Shown here piece after piece: positions 18,569 through 28,542 of a stretch of DNA of 64,000 bases. Origin of the DNA: Chryseobacterium culicis (GTDB taxonomy: Bacteria > Bacteroidota > Bacteroidia > Flavobacteriales > Weeksellaceae). Below the pieces are notes generated by a model, which searched no databases, had not been told where the DNA came from, and was given only the letters and a program-made list of their open reading frames with translations. Position numbers and translations under genes: made by a program. Numbering within the stretch: position 1 is the stretch's first letter; each line of letters starts with the position of its first letter. The stretch lies in contig NZ_FNWQ01000001.1 in the NCBI RefSeq assembly GCF_900108365.1, positions 1,116,001 through 1,180,000 on the forward strand. Direction: 5' to 3'.

Positions 18569-20041
18569 ATGTCAAAAGTTATAATGATTTTGTTGTTAAT
18601 CTTTTCGGTCAATTGTATTGCTAAAAAAAACAATGCAAAGGTAGACAGTCTTTTAGTTCTTGCAGATTATTATGTTGATCGGGATTATTCAAAAACTTTA
18701 TTTTATGCGAAGAAAGCGATCTCTATTTCTGAAAAAGCTTACGATTCGGAGAAAATAGTATGGTCATATTATTATGCTGCAAAAGCGTCAGCATGGCTAA
18801 AATTAACTGACCAGAGTTTACGATATATTGATATGGCAATCAAACAAGATATTCGGGATCCATTGCTTCATTCAGTGTTGCTATATGTAAAAGGGGTTAA
18901 TTACGGCAGAATAGGAATGCATAAGTTAGCTATTGATGAATTCAAAAAAGTATTGGAAATTACAGAAAATGAAAAATCAGCTGAATGTAAACTCGTGAGA
19001 GCGAAAGCCTATTACGCGTTGGCAGATGAAAATACTTCTAATGTGTATCTTCATAAAGCAATGAGAATAATAAATTCAATTCCGAAAGACCAATTAGCGT
19101 TAACCAGAAGAACTTTCAGATTTCAATCATCCTTATATCAGGTTATGGGGATGTATTTTTTGCAAAAAAAACAAATGGATTCGGCTAGTTACTATTTTAC
19201 AAAAGCATATAAGCAATCATTTCATGATGATGTAAAGCCTAAAAGTGAATTTCTAGTATCCTTTGGAGATTATTATCAGAAACTTGGTGATGATGACAAA
19301 GCATTAAAGTATTATTTACTTTGTATGGATGAAATAAATCGAAGTGATACAGCTGCATTTACCAGGGATGGTCCCGGATTGTTAGAAAAAATCTATCTGA
19401 TTTATCATAAGAAGGGAGATAAAAAAAATGAAGAAAAAATAAGGGGTAAATATTATCAAGAACAGCATGAATTTGCTAGAGATCTTAACCATAATGTTTT
19501 AAAAACAGTTAATCTTGAATTAAATAAAAAGATGAAAGAAAGTTATGAGCATAAAAAGAAATCTCAGCTAGCTATCTTTTGTATCATAATTTTTGTCATT
19601 TTAGTAATAGTTACATCTTCTTACCTTTACATAATAACACATAGAAAGAAAAATGCAATAATTACTGAGAAACAACAAATGTTAATATTGAAGGAAAGAC
19701 AGACGGTTAATTTATCATTGAGAGTTGAAGGTGCATTAGATGAAGTAATAGATGCAGCAAAGAAAAATAAGATTCAATTTTGGCCCCTTTTTCAAAAGCT
19801 GCATCCTGATTTTGTGAAAATATTAACAGGAGTTAATCCGGATTTAAAAACTACAGAATTAATACTATGTGCCTTTATATTTCTTGGGTTCAATACGAAG
19901 GATATTGCTGAATATACATTTAAAGCAGTGCAGACTGTTAAAAACAATAAACATAACTTGAGAAAAAGACTGGGTTTACCTCCCAAACAAGATTTAAGCA
20001 TATGGATTAGATCGCTATATCATAACAATATTAATGAGTAA
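18569..20041 (+). CDS. TPR-containing membrane protein with C-terminal LuxR-like HTH
   Basis: A 490-residue regulator of a type common in Bacteroidota. It starts with a signal-like segment (MSKVIMILLLIFSVNCIAKK). Tetratricopeptide-like helical repeats fill residues ~25-320 (for example KTLFYAKKAISISEKAYD, HKLAIDEFKKVLEITEN, DDKALKYYLLCMDE). A single transmembrane segment at about 333-357 (LAIFCIIIFVILVIVTSSYL) and a short coiled part precede the C-terminal HTH (LILCAFIFLGFNTKDIAEYTF...VQTVKNNKHNLRKRL), a LuxR/GerE-like domain. It probably senses an envelope or periplasmic signal with its TPR domain and controls transcription from the membrane. Targets unknown; the lyase and secreted-protein genes downstream are candidates by proximity only. 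Confidence 0.82.
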   Translation: MSKVIMILLLIFSVNCIAKKNNAKVDSLLVLADYYVDRDYSKTLFYAKKAISISEKAYDSEKIVWSYYYAAKASAWLKLTDQSLRYIDMAIKQDIRDPLLHSVLLYVKGVNYGRIGMHKLAIDEFKKVLEITENEKSAECKLVRAKAYYALADENTSNVYLHKAMRIINSIPKDQLALTRRTFRFQSSLYQVMGMYFLQKKQMDSASYYFTKAYKQSFHDDVKPKSEFLVSFGDYYQKLGDDDKALKYYLLCMDEINRSDTAAFTRDGPGLLEKIYLIYHKKGDKKNEEKIRGKYYQEQHEFARDLNHNVLKTVNLELNKKMKESYEHKKKSQLAIFCIIIFVILVIVTSSYLYIITHRKKNAIITEKQQMLILKERQTVNLSLRVEGALDEVIDAAKKNKIQFWPLFQKLHPDFVKILTGVNPDLKTTELILCAFIFLGFNTKDIAEYTFKAVQTVKNNKHNLRKRLGLPPKQDLSIWIRSLYHNNINE

Positions 20042-20049
20042 TATACAAG

Positions 20050-20844
20050 AAGTAAGTCAAGAGGTGCTAAAACCCTTACCAATACTAAGGTTATAAAAGA
20101 AATTGAATCTATTATCCTCAATTTAAGAAGAAAATAAAATGGGGAGCTGCAAGAATCTCAATTCATCTATTTCGAATGGGAATCATGCTTTCAGCAATGG
20201 TTGTTTGGTGGTTACTAATCCTGTAGCAAAAAGGAATAAAAATTTGATTACGAAAGGTACAGCAAAGATATTCCAGGAGATAAATTCCAGCTTGATGTTG
20301 CTAAAATCAGGAATAAGGCTTATCAATTTACAGCTATTGATGAATGTACAATAGTGGAAGTTGTTAGAATCTACTCTAATAAAAAGTAGAAAGTACAATA
20401 TATTTTTTTAGGGGAAATTTTGGATACATTTTATTTTCCTATACAACATATTCAAACCGATTGGGTTATGGGATTTTTTAATTACTCCTTGCAATATGGG
20501 CTGCATGAACATTTTATCAAATACAGACCCATAAAGTCCAGATCCCCTCATCTAAATGTTAAAGAAGAAAGAGCCCCACAGACTGACAAATCCGAATTTT
20601 GATCGCTAGTCGATTTATCTGATCCATATCTTTAATTAAATGCTTTAGCTACCCAATGCAAGAGTTTTACAATAAAGCAAAGACCAGACTCTTTTTTGAA
20701 TAGAAAAACGCCTTGGGAAAAGTAGCAGTCTTTGGAATATTTTATCCTTATTCAGCCTGATGCTACTGCCAGATTTTGGAACTCAAATGAAGAAATATTG
20801 CCCAGGAATTATACGTATTTAAGTTACATAGGAAAAAAATATTA
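20050..20844 (+). pseudogene. IS481-family transposase remnant
   Basis: In shifting plus-strand frames the DNA reads IEKEI-like IKEIESIILNLRRK, then KWGAARIS-like sequence, MLSAM, KDIPGDKFQLDVAKI and YQFTAIDECT (around the first DDE Asp), VEVVRIYSNKK, then IQTDWVMGFF (second Asp), LHEHFIKYRPIKSRSPHLN, ERAPQTDKSEF, and finally KTPWE, LEYFILIQPDATARFWNSN and PRNYTYLSYIGKKY. This order and wording match integrase-core transposases of the IS481 family. At least four frameshifts/stops break it, so it is inactive. No terminal inverted repeats were identified. A short open frame at 20139-20354 is just part of this remnant. Confidence 0.8.
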
Positions 20845-21075
20845 ATTAAGTCTCAAAGCCCAAAACCAGTAGGCTCTGCTGGCGAGCAACCAAGCAGCAA
20901 TAGGCTTTTAGCTATACGGAAAGCGAGACCCAAAGGCCTCCTCTTTATATTTTCGGTATCTTTGCCTAAGAAAATCCTCTCCTAATTTGTAGCGGATATA
21001 TTTTTGTACCAAACTTTAACTGACTACAATCTACTTTGTTAAATATTAGATTAAAAGAATATAGAATGATGTTGC

Positions 21076-21402
21076 TTATAATCTCTTTTTTATCTTTCTT
21101 TTTTTTCTCACTATAAAGTGAGATACAATTTGATGTTTATCAAAATATATTTGAAATTGCAATTTCTTACTTCCTGCTCTGTTCATATCAATTTCATAGA
21201 CCCAAGTACCATTAGAATAGATTAAAGGATCATTTCCTAAAATTTCTAGAATTTGATCTTGGCTTTTTCCAATAGGAATATTGTTTTTGAATATGTATTT
21301 TAGATATTGCTTTTTTTTTCTCTGGTTAATTCCAGATTTACTGTTGAAAGTTTTATGAATGTTATCAAAAAGAATAAGTATCTTACAAAAAAGTTTTTTC
21401 AT
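21076..21402 (-). CDS. hypothetical protein, possible BamE/SmpA-like fold
   Basis: A 108-residue basic protein. Its middle reads IPIGKSQDQILEILGNDPLIYSNGTWVYEID, which resembles the helix-helix-strand pattern of SmpA/BamE-like domains (a Gly-x-Ser-x-x-x-Ile-x-x-x-Leu-Gly element followed by a WxYE strand). The N-terminus (MKKLFCKILILFDNIHK) is not a good signal peptide and there is no lipobox. The C-terminus is highly basic (RKKRKIKKRL). Function unknown; the fold similarity is only a pattern-level guess. Confidence 0.5.
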   Translation of the reverse strand: MKKLFCKILILFDNIHKTFNSKSGINQRKKKQYLKYIFKNNIPIGKSQDQILEILGNDPLIYSNGTWVYEIDMNRAGSKKLQFQIYFDKHQIVSHFIVRKKRKIKKRL

Positions 21403-21920
21403 AAATTTATTACTAAATTTTTTAATACAGACTCATTTAAATAATCCAAACTATTTAGGTTGAATGCGCCTAATGTAATTACTATTAAAAATTTATAAAA
21501 AAAAAAGCCTTTTAAGCTGTTGTTTGATTTGTATAAGTACGCTTATTTCTATCCATATTATTATTGTCAATTAGTATGTTTTATAAATATGATTTAGTTA
21601 TTTTCCATTTTTAGCATTAATATACAGATCTGACTTTGCCAACTGGATTTGTACTAATAATTAAGTCAATTTCACATTTTCATCTCCTACAAAAAAATTG
21701 ATGGTAGTAAGATAGCGTTATTTAATAATCTTCAGTTTGTCCAAATCCTATCCGGGGATTTTGTACTGCTGCGCAATCACAAATAAAGATGACAATAAAT
21801 GTCTAAAGTGGTTTTTCTTCCATATTTTATTATTATTAAAGTTATATCATATTAAATAAAGTAATAATCGTGTTTAATCAATCTTTCATGCCATTATGAA
21901 AAATTATTATTTAGGACTCT
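21403..21920. other. non-coding AT-rich stretch
   Basis: About 520 bases with no supportable reading frame on either strand. It contains a homopolymer-rich AAAAAAAA tract near 21497-21507. I see no repeat, terminator or RNA gene that can be supported. Confidence 0.5.
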
Positions 21921-22244
21921 TTAAATTGAATCATAAAATATTTTTTTCCACTTTGCAACCGAATTTCTGCTTAAGTGAAAATGGCTAGCCAAATGGCTAT
22001 TACTAATCTTATGTTTTTTTTGATATTGTAAAATTTCAAGAATGTCTGATTCAGAATATGAATGATGCTTACGATTTTTTTGCTGCGATGCATAATCCTG
22101 AGTTCCGAATATCATATTATTTATTTTTATTATATCCAGTGCAGACCATTTTTTCTTTTTGCTGACGAATTCGTATTTTTTCATTTTATCTTGATATTTA
22201 TTTCTTATTATATCTGAATAAATTAATCCGTAGTCTGGCTTCAT
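21921..22244 (-). CDS. HTH protein of transposase-associated pair, downstream partner
   Basis: A 107-residue basic protein. Its C-terminal half (YSESDILEILQYQKKHKIS...HFHLSRNSVAKWKKIF) is a helix-turn-helix typical of transposase orfA or Rha/homeodomain-like domains. The N-terminal half is a short linker with KKKKWSALDIIKIN. It starts 13 bases after the companion HTH gene, so the two are co-transcribed. Such pairs recur in Chryseobacterium-like genomes, often annotated as transposase or HTH domain proteins. No catalytic DDE domain is present, so transposition activity is doubtful. Confidence 0.6.
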   Translation of the reverse strand: MKPDYGLIYSDIIRNKYQDKMKKYEFVSKKKKWSALDIIKINNMIFGTQDYASQQKNRKHHSYSESDILEILQYQKKHKISNSHLASHFHLSRNSVAKWKKIFYDSI

Positions 22245-22257
22245 AATTATACTTTAG

Positions 22258-22668
22258 TTATTTATATTTATCAAGCCACTTATACAATGTCGTCTTTGGA
22301 ATTCTGTACAGCTCTATTACATCAGTCTTACTCATTGCTCCAGAATTAATTTGTTCAATAATATAATTTATTATTTCTCGTGTATATATATTCTTTCGGA
22401 ATCTAGGAAGTTTAGTTTTTATATTTTTAACCTCAGAAGAGGGCGGAGCATATAAAATTAAATGCTGACAATAGATTCTGAAAAAATCATATTCTAATAG
22501 TTTACTCCATTTTAAAAGAAGTTCTGTATCCAAACTTTTAGCTTTATACATTTTACTAATAGCCTCTTCTTTACAATGAAGAAAATTAGAGATACGAGAT
22601 ATTTCTATCTCTCTCTCCTTAACCTTTATCTCAATCATTTTTCCTATTTGAATATTTTTAAAATTCAT
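22258..22668 (-). CDS. HTH protein of transposase-associated pair, upstream partner
   Basis: A 136-residue protein starting MNFKNIQIGKMIEIKVKERE. The N-terminal half has a helical region (ISRISNFLHCKEEAISKMYKAKS) resembling an HTH. The middle has RIYCQHLILYAPPSSE. The C-terminal part (REIINYIIEQINSGAMSKTDVIELYRIPKTTLYKWLDKYK) is a clear helix-turn-helix of the transposase-8/IS3 orfA kind. The family is one I recall from Chryseobacterium relatives, where it is often called transposase; function is not established. Confidence 0.65.
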   Translation of the reverse strand: MNFKNIQIGKMIEIKVKEREIEISRISNFLHCKEEAISKMYKAKSLDTELLLKWSKLLEYDFFRIYCQHLILYAPPSSEVKNIKTKLPRFRKNIYTREIINYIIEQINSGAMSKTDVIELYRIPKTTLYKWLDKYK

Positions 22669-23783
22669 ATTTTTTATAATGTATATTTTATCTCTTTGTT
22701 TGAAATTATAATTATATATTACAATACATTCAATTTGAATAATGTCAAATTATAATTCAAACTTAAAAATAATTTCAGATAATAACGTATTAATAGATGC
22801 ACTATTGGGGTACTTTACAACTAGAATTAATACTATATCGTAAAAAAAATTAGTAATCATAAAATCTGGTATCAGCATTCTGGTACAATTAAAATTAAAA
22901 AGCTACAGTTATTCATCTTTTTTATGCTTAGGATTGTAGATGCCTTTACGATATAAAAATTTTTGTAAATAATTTTTACTTTATATTTTCGATAAAGTAT
23001 AGTCGGTTACATTAGTTTCTTATAAATATGAAAACTTGAATTTATTTTTAGGTTGTCATCTCATATGATATTTTAAAATTTAGAATTTAGAATTTTTAAT
23101 TTTATACTTATGATAATAAAAAATATGTTCATGTTTTTAGTGATTAAGTATATGCTTTGCACATATTTTATAACGAATCTGATAATTACTACGGGGATAA
23201 AAAATTAATTATTATTTATACAGAACGATACTTTAATAATATATTAATACGTCAATTTAAAAGTGTGTTTTATTAATTATTAAAACAGTACTATATAGGT
23301 ACTTGTTTTTTTTATTCTTTTTTTATTTTATTTGTAATATTGAACTCAATTAATTATGTCAATAAAGTGTAATGGAAGGAATCTTTACTTATTTATGTAA
23401 ATAGTATTAATGATAAACAAGTATTAATGTACTTTCATGCTTTTCAGAATGGTGATTTTACATATCGTGCAAAAGATGTTGGTTTTAATAGTTTGAAAGG
23501 ATAGCCTTAAAGTGGTGTATCTTAGATGAATGCTAAGAAATGCTGATAATTTTGCAAGGCTTTATAATAATAAAATTAATAATCCTCTATGTTTTTATAA
23601 TCTGGATTTTGAATAATTTCATAATTGATTCTTTACTATTGCTAAATTTCTAACTTACCTATTATCTTCATAGACAAAAAATGCTTGTTAGACTTGAATA
23701 ATATTAGTGAAAAATTAATTCACTGCAACTCAATCATAGTATTTCATTTAATATGTAATTACACAATATCAAATCACTTTAAC
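22669..23783. other. 1.1-kb non-coding AT-rich region
   Basis: Very AT-rich with no gene I can support. Short coding-like plus-strand scraps occur near 23440-23500 (HAFQNGDFTYRAKDVGFNS) and 23531-23617 (28 codons starting MLRNADNF). They have no start/stop context of a real gene and may be remnants. The promoter of the polysaccharide lyase gene should be in the last few hundred bases. Confidence 0.45.
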
Positions 23784-26474
23784 ATGAGTCATAAAATTAG
23801 TGTTCTATTTATTGGATTTTGTTTTACTTGTAATTTTCTTTTTGGTCAAAACTGTTCAGCAAGCTTTTTGCCTGATTTATCCTTACTTCCTAGTACATCT
23901 TCTATTCAATTTGAGATCAGTCAGATTTACAATAACGCGAAAAATGGTGTGTTATCAAATAATACACCTTCAGCTGGCGAGCTAAGTGCTGCCGTAGTAA
24001 ATTATAATAATTTGAATATCATTGTAAATGGAAACAGCATTACGGGAAATCCGATAACAAGTTATGAAATGGTTTACTTTATGGAAGCATTTTCTAAGCG
24101 CCTAAAATCTAATCCAAACGATTTATCCATAAGAGAAAAAGTAAAAAATACCCTCTGGTGGGTATATATGAACGCATGCAACGGTACCTTACCCTCAGAT
24201 AATGCAGGGTATATGTTTAGGAGATTCGGATTGTACACTGCATTTTGTTTAGAATACTTGGAAAGTATTGATAAAGAAAGGTTTTTATATATAATTGAAA
24301 AAAACTCTTCAAACTGGAATGTATTTTGGAAGCCACACTTAACAGATGGAGAATTCGATAGCGATTTTATTTTTAATAATTTAGATACTCTAGTTGCAAC
24401 TGTAAATGCCTTTCCAACTACAGATGAACAGTATAGATATTTTTTAACATTGAAAAGATATATTAAAAGATTTGTTTCTGAGTATACAGATGGCACTCGT
24501 GATGGACTAAAACCTGATGGAAGCGGTTATCATCATTGGAATAATTATCCTGCTTATATGTATGCTTATAACACCGTTATTAGGGTCCTTAAATATTTAA
24601 ATAATACTAGTTTTCAGATTAATGTTTCTTCTTATAAGATATTCAGGGATGCTATCCTTCAGAAACAATTAATAGCAAATGATCAAGATATTGTTCCTTT
24701 ACCTCTAACTGGTAGATCCGCGAAATGGGATCAAAACACATTAGATAGTTATTTGTTAAAAGATATAGCTAACATCGGAGGTAAAATTTTAGGTTTATCA
24801 ACCGCAGACCCTATCCTTGCTGGAATATATAATAGGAAATATGGTGTCGACGTCTCCTTTAATTATTCGGATATTACACCTTTCGAAACTGGATTCTACC
24901 AGGTTAATCATCATAATGCAGCCATTTTTAGAACAAATAACTGTGTAGTCGTTAATAAAGGTTTCAATAATCAGCTTTGGGGTTCGGAGATTTATCTTTA
25001 TAATCCTTCTACTGCAAATAACCCCTCAAATCGTTATGGAAGATATCAAAGTTACGGTGCTATGTATATAGTATATCCAGGTAATGAAACTTCTAATGGT
25101 TTTGATAATACTAAATGGGATTGGAATTACAATCCGGGAGCTACTACAAAAGTACTTCCATGGAGTAAATTAATAGCCGCATGGAATAGAATAGATGAAT
25201 ATTCAAATAAAAGATTTGCAGGATCATTAGCATTTGGATTAAAGAATAACGGAATATTAAACAAGGTTTTAGGAACATATGGAGTATTTGCTATGGACTT
25301 TCAGGAAAAAATAAACTTAGGTTTTGGCGGGGTAACTGCTACTGATACTCATGATCCAACTTTTACGTTTAAAAAATCTGCATTTTTTTTTGACGATATC
25401 ATAGTCTGCCTAGCTTCAAATATTAATAATTCTGATAATAATCATACAACAGTAACAACTCTTTACCAAAATGTAACGACACCAGCAGATATTACCGTGA
25501 ATAATGATACCTACTCTGTTACTGAAAACACAACTAGCTACTCTATGAATAATGATAATTGGATATTAGATAATTTTGGTACAGGTTTTTATATTACAGC
25601 AGGAAGTGGAAGCTTAAAAATCCAAAGAAAGAATCAACAGACGCCTTCTCAGTATCAGCTAGACCCATCAATTTTAAACCCGCCGGCTCAAGCCGCAATT
25701 GGTTATATAGATCATGGAACAGCTCCACTAAATAAAGGATATGAATACGTAGTTGTTCCAAATACCACATTAAACAATATGCAGGCTTTATCAAGTTCTT
25801 TTAACAGTCCAGTTACTAAACCGTACGAAATAATTAATAAAACAGAAAGCTCTCACATTATAAGACATAAAGCAACAGGAATTTATGGCTATGCACTTTT
25901 TGAGGCTAGTAATTCAATTCCGGGGAATACTAATATAACGTCTATCGATTACCCTTGTTTAGTTATGTATCAGTCGAATAATACCAATACTGAAATGAAA
26001 TTGAGTGTTTCCAATCCCGATTTAGGTCTGCCTGGACGAAGAAGCATCATACCGTTTACTTTTAAAACTATACGCATCTCTCTTAAAGGGAATTGGATGC
26101 TAGCAGAGCCTAACATAGATATTACATTTATATCTTTTGACGGGACGAATAGTATTTTTGACTTCAAAACCTATCAGGGACTGCCGATTGAAGCAAAATT
26201 TAAACACAACGATCAAACCTTATCTGCTAGAGAATATGATATAGCCAAAAAGACATTATACATATATCCAAATCCTGTCAATGAAGTTTTACAGGTTAAA
26301 AGGTTAAAATCATCTTTTACAAAATGGAAAATTATTGATTTAAATGGTATTGAAGTTTTAAAAGGAACTAACATGGGTACTCAATTTCATATTCCAGTGA
26401 AAAATTTGTCTCCTGGAGCTTTTATTTTTTCTATTTATCCAGAAAGAGAAATTATAAAATTTATTAAAAAATAA
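23784..26474 (+). CDS. polysaccharide lyase family 8-like protein with T9SS sorting domain
   Basis: An 896-residue secreted protein read from the ATG at 23784, where a good signal peptide starts (MSHKISVLFIGFCFTCNFLFGQ). Residues ~30-380 are the helical (alpha/alpha)-toroid domain of PL8 lyases, with DGLKPDGSGYHHWNNYPAYM containing candidate catalytic His and neighbouring Trp/Asn, and YGRYQSYGAMYIVYPG containing the candidate catalytic Tyr. The central beta-domain follows. The last ~75 residues (LYIYPNPVNEVLQVK... to IIKFIKK) are a type A T9SS sorting domain. PL8 enzymes cleave chondroitin sulfate, hyaluronate or xanthan by beta-elimination; which one cannot be told here. No SusC/SusD pair is nearby, so it is not in a standard PUL. 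Confidence 0.82.
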   Translation: MSHKISVLFIGFCFTCNFLFGQNCSASFLPDLSLLPSTSSIQFEISQIYNNAKNGVLSNNTPSAGELSAAVVNYNNLNIIVNGNSITGNPITSYEMVYFMEAFSKRLKSNPNDLSIREKVKNTLWWVYMNACNGTLPSDNAGYMFRRFGLYTAFCLEYLESIDKERFLYIIEKNSSNWNVFWKPHLTDGEFDSDFIFNNLDTLVATVNAFPTTDEQYRYFLTLKRYIKRFVSEYTDGTRDGLKPDGSGYHHWNNYPAYMYAYNTVIRVLKYLNNTSFQINVSSYKIFRDAILQKQLIANDQDIVPLPLTGRSAKWDQNTLDSYLLKDIANIGGKILGLSTADPILAGIYNRKYGVDVSFNYSDITPFETGFYQVNHHNAAIFRTNNCVVVNKGFNNQLWGSEIYLYNPSTANNPSNRYGRYQSYGAMYIVYPGNETSNGFDNTKWDWNYNPGATTKVLPWSKLIAAWNRIDEYSNKRFAGSLAFGLKNNGILNKVLGTYGVFAMDFQEKINLGFGGVTATDTHDPTFTFKKSAFFFDDIIVCLASNINNSDNNHTTVTTLYQNVTTPADITVNNDTYSVTENTTSYSMNNDNWILDNFGTGFYITAGSGSLKIQRKNQQTPSQYQLDPSILNPPAQAAIGYIDHGTAPLNKGYEYVVVPNTTLNNMQALSSSFNSPVTKPYEIINKTESSHIIRHKATGIYGYALFEASNSIPGNTNITSIDYPCLVMYQSNNTNTEMKLSVSNPDLGLPGRRSIIPFTFKTIRISLKGNWMLAEPNIDITFISFDGTNSIFDFKTYQGLPIEAKFKHNDQTLSAREYDIAKKTLYIYPNPVNEVLQVKRLKSSFTKWKIIDLNGIEVLKGTNMGTQFHIPVKNLSPGAFIFSIYPEREIIKFIKK

Positions 26475-26705
26475 ATATTATAAATATCAGGAATGCGTCA
26501 GAATTAGCTGCTTATTGAGTTTTAATTCTATATTATGCATAAAATACCATGTTTTCGATTTAAAAAACCAAAAACAGTTACTGAAAACTATAAACGAGTT
26601 TAAAATACTTATTCATTTTGATCTGAGCAGAAATGTAGTTACAAACGTAGTAAAAAGTATTATTTGTTATTTAAGCTAAAAGATATTAATTAAAACCTTC
26701 TAACT

Positions 26706-28502
26706 ATGAACCTAAAAAGATTTATTTTAACGATAATATTAATGTGTAGTATTGGCTGCTTAAAGTCTCAAGTTGGTATTAACACAGCCAAACCCAATCC
26801 AAAAGCTGGTCTCCATGTATCTGAAAGATCAGATCCAGCAAGCACAAATTTACCGGATAAATATAATGGAGTCATTATACAACGCTATACTATGGTAGAA
26901 AGAGATGCTAATTTTAGCCCTACAGCTACTGAAGATGGTTTGTTAATTTATAATACTACAGAGAAATGTTATAATTACTGGAATTCCCAAGAAGCAACTT
27001 GGAAAAGTATTTGCGGTGATTTAGGTAAGGCTACCCTTAGCTGTACTAGTACATTAGTTAGTGGTGCATATGTACAAGGTAAACCACTTACAAATTCTAA
27101 TTTTATATCTATTACTTTAAATGTAACTAAAGCAGGTAGCTACAATATTACAGGTATTACAAATAATGGATATAATTTTTCGGCTTCCGGGAATTTTTTG
27201 GCAATAGGAACCTATACTATCGTAGTTATTGGTCAGGGCAAACCTATAGCTGCGCAATCCGATAATGTAACATTGACGATAAATGGTGCGATATCTTCAA
27301 CCTGCGTGCCTGCCGTTACAGTATTTTCATCTTCAGGGACTTATGGATTGTCTTGTGGTGCGGCAATAGTAAACGGAGTCTATAGTAGAAATATTCCTCT
27401 TACAGTTAATAATACCATTACATTACCTGTAACAGTAACTTCTTTGGGAAGCTGGAGCATCAATACTAATACAGTAGATGGAATATCATTTAGCGGGTCA
27501 GGTACATTTGCTTCAACGGGTAATCAGAATCTAACACTAAATGGATCAGGAATTCCGACTTCCACAGCAGATAAAATAATTACCATTACAGCAAATAGTG
27601 CAGATGGTACAAGTACATGCAGTGTGACAGTTTGTATTACAATACCAGGTAAAAAGATAATAGGTATTGGAATTTTTGGTGGCACTTATGGTTATCATTT
27701 GGAATCAAGCGGATCAAGTGCCATGTATAATTCGTCAGCAAACTTTGGAACATTGGCAACAAGTACTGTAAAATATAATAAAGCAACGGCAATCTATACA
27801 AATTATACTGAAGATCCTACAGATGCTAATTTTAATGCATACTTAGCTACGAAGCCTGACATTGTAATTATAGGTTATTACATGAACTGGAGTATCAGTA
27901 AAGCTAATGCTATGGTAAACTATTTAAATAATAAAGGTACTTGTATTATGATGCAACAAGACCCAGCTAATGCTTCTCTTCTTTTTCAGGCACTTTATGG
28001 AGATAATACCATATCATTTAGTGCTCCGTTTGGAGGCGGAAGTATCTATCAGTTATCTTCTGTAAATGACCCTATTTTAAATGGTCCTTTCGGTGATGCT
28101 AGAGGTAAATTATGGGGAGAAGATGCTGGTGGAGGCTCTTATTTAACGAATATACCAGCAGGAAGTATAACGAATTATTCTGCTGCGAACCCAATTACAT
28201 CAACAAATACTTTTGTTGGTGTATCTGCTTTCAGAGATAACACACACAATTTTATTTTCTTTGGTGACGGAGGCTTTATTTCGAATCCTAATAATACCAC
28301 AGGTCCTGCTGGAAATGGGAGTCAAGTGATATGTCCTTTTGCAATTGATAGTAATGGAAAGCCGATCGCCCGTACAGGATATGGTAATGGTGGTAATGGT
28401 ACAGTAGCTGGTGCATATACTGTTTACAATTCTATTGTATTTGCCAATGCATTAGCGTGGGCAATCAAGCAAGCTGAATTTAACGGTATCAATACTAAGT
28501 AA
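26706..28502 (+). CDS. large secreted Ser/Thr/Asn/Gly-rich protein
   Basis: A 598-residue exported protein. The signal peptide (MNLKRFILTIILMCSIGCLKS) is followed by QVGINTAKPNPKAGLHVSE, the N-terminal module of a large flavobacterial surface-protein group, and by an ECxNYW-like GLLIYNTTEKCYNYWNSQEA segment. Two or more beta repeats fill residues ~115-320 with paired cysteines. The C-terminal ~280 residues start KKIIGIGIFGGTYGYHLE and look like an alpha/beta domain containing DIVIIGYYMNW and FIFFGDGGF. There is no canonical T9SS sorting domain. The family is recognisable but its function is not known. A hairpin terminator overlaps the stop codon. Confidence 0.7.
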   Translation: MNLKRFILTIILMCSIGCLKSQVGINTAKPNPKAGLHVSERSDPASTNLPDKYNGVIIQRYTMVERDANFSPTATEDGLLIYNTTEKCYNYWNSQEATWKSICGDLGKATLSCTSTLVSGAYVQGKPLTNSNFISITLNVTKAGSYNITGITNNGYNFSASGNFLAIGTYTIVVIGQGKPIAAQSDNVTLTINGAISSTCVPAVTVFSSSGTYGLSCGAAIVNGVYSRNIPLTVNNTITLPVTVTSLGSWSINTNTVDGISFSGSGTFASTGNQNLTLNGSGIPTSTADKIITITANSADGTSTCSVTVCITIPGKKIIGIGIFGGTYGYHLESSGSSAMYNSSANFGTLATSTVKYNKATAIYTNYTEDPTDANFNAYLATKPDIVIIGYYMNWSISKANAMVNYLNNKGTCIMMQQDPANASLLFQALYGDNTISFSAPFGGGSIYQLSSVNDPILNGPFGDARGKLWGEDAGGGSYLTNIPAGSITNYSAANPITSTNTFVGVSAFRDNTHNFIFFGDGGFISNPNNTTGPAGNGSQVICPFAIDSNGKPIARTGYGNGGNGTVAGAYTVYNSIVFANALAWAIKQAEFNGINTK

Positions 28503-28542
28503 TTACGTTTTTGAGATTCATCAAAATTTCAAAAACGTAATT
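28501..28542 (+). terminator. hairpin terminator after the large secreted protein gene
   Basis: A perfect 14-base stem: AATTACGTTTTTGA (28501-28514) pairs with TCAAAAACGTAATT (28529-28542), loop of 14 bases. It begins inside the stop codon. No strong T run follows, but the stem strength and position fit a transcription terminator. Confidence 0.75.

Noticed and set aside
20139..20354. Plus-strand 71-codon ORF as a separate gene
   Set aside because: It is part of the IS481 transposase remnant in one of its shifted frames.
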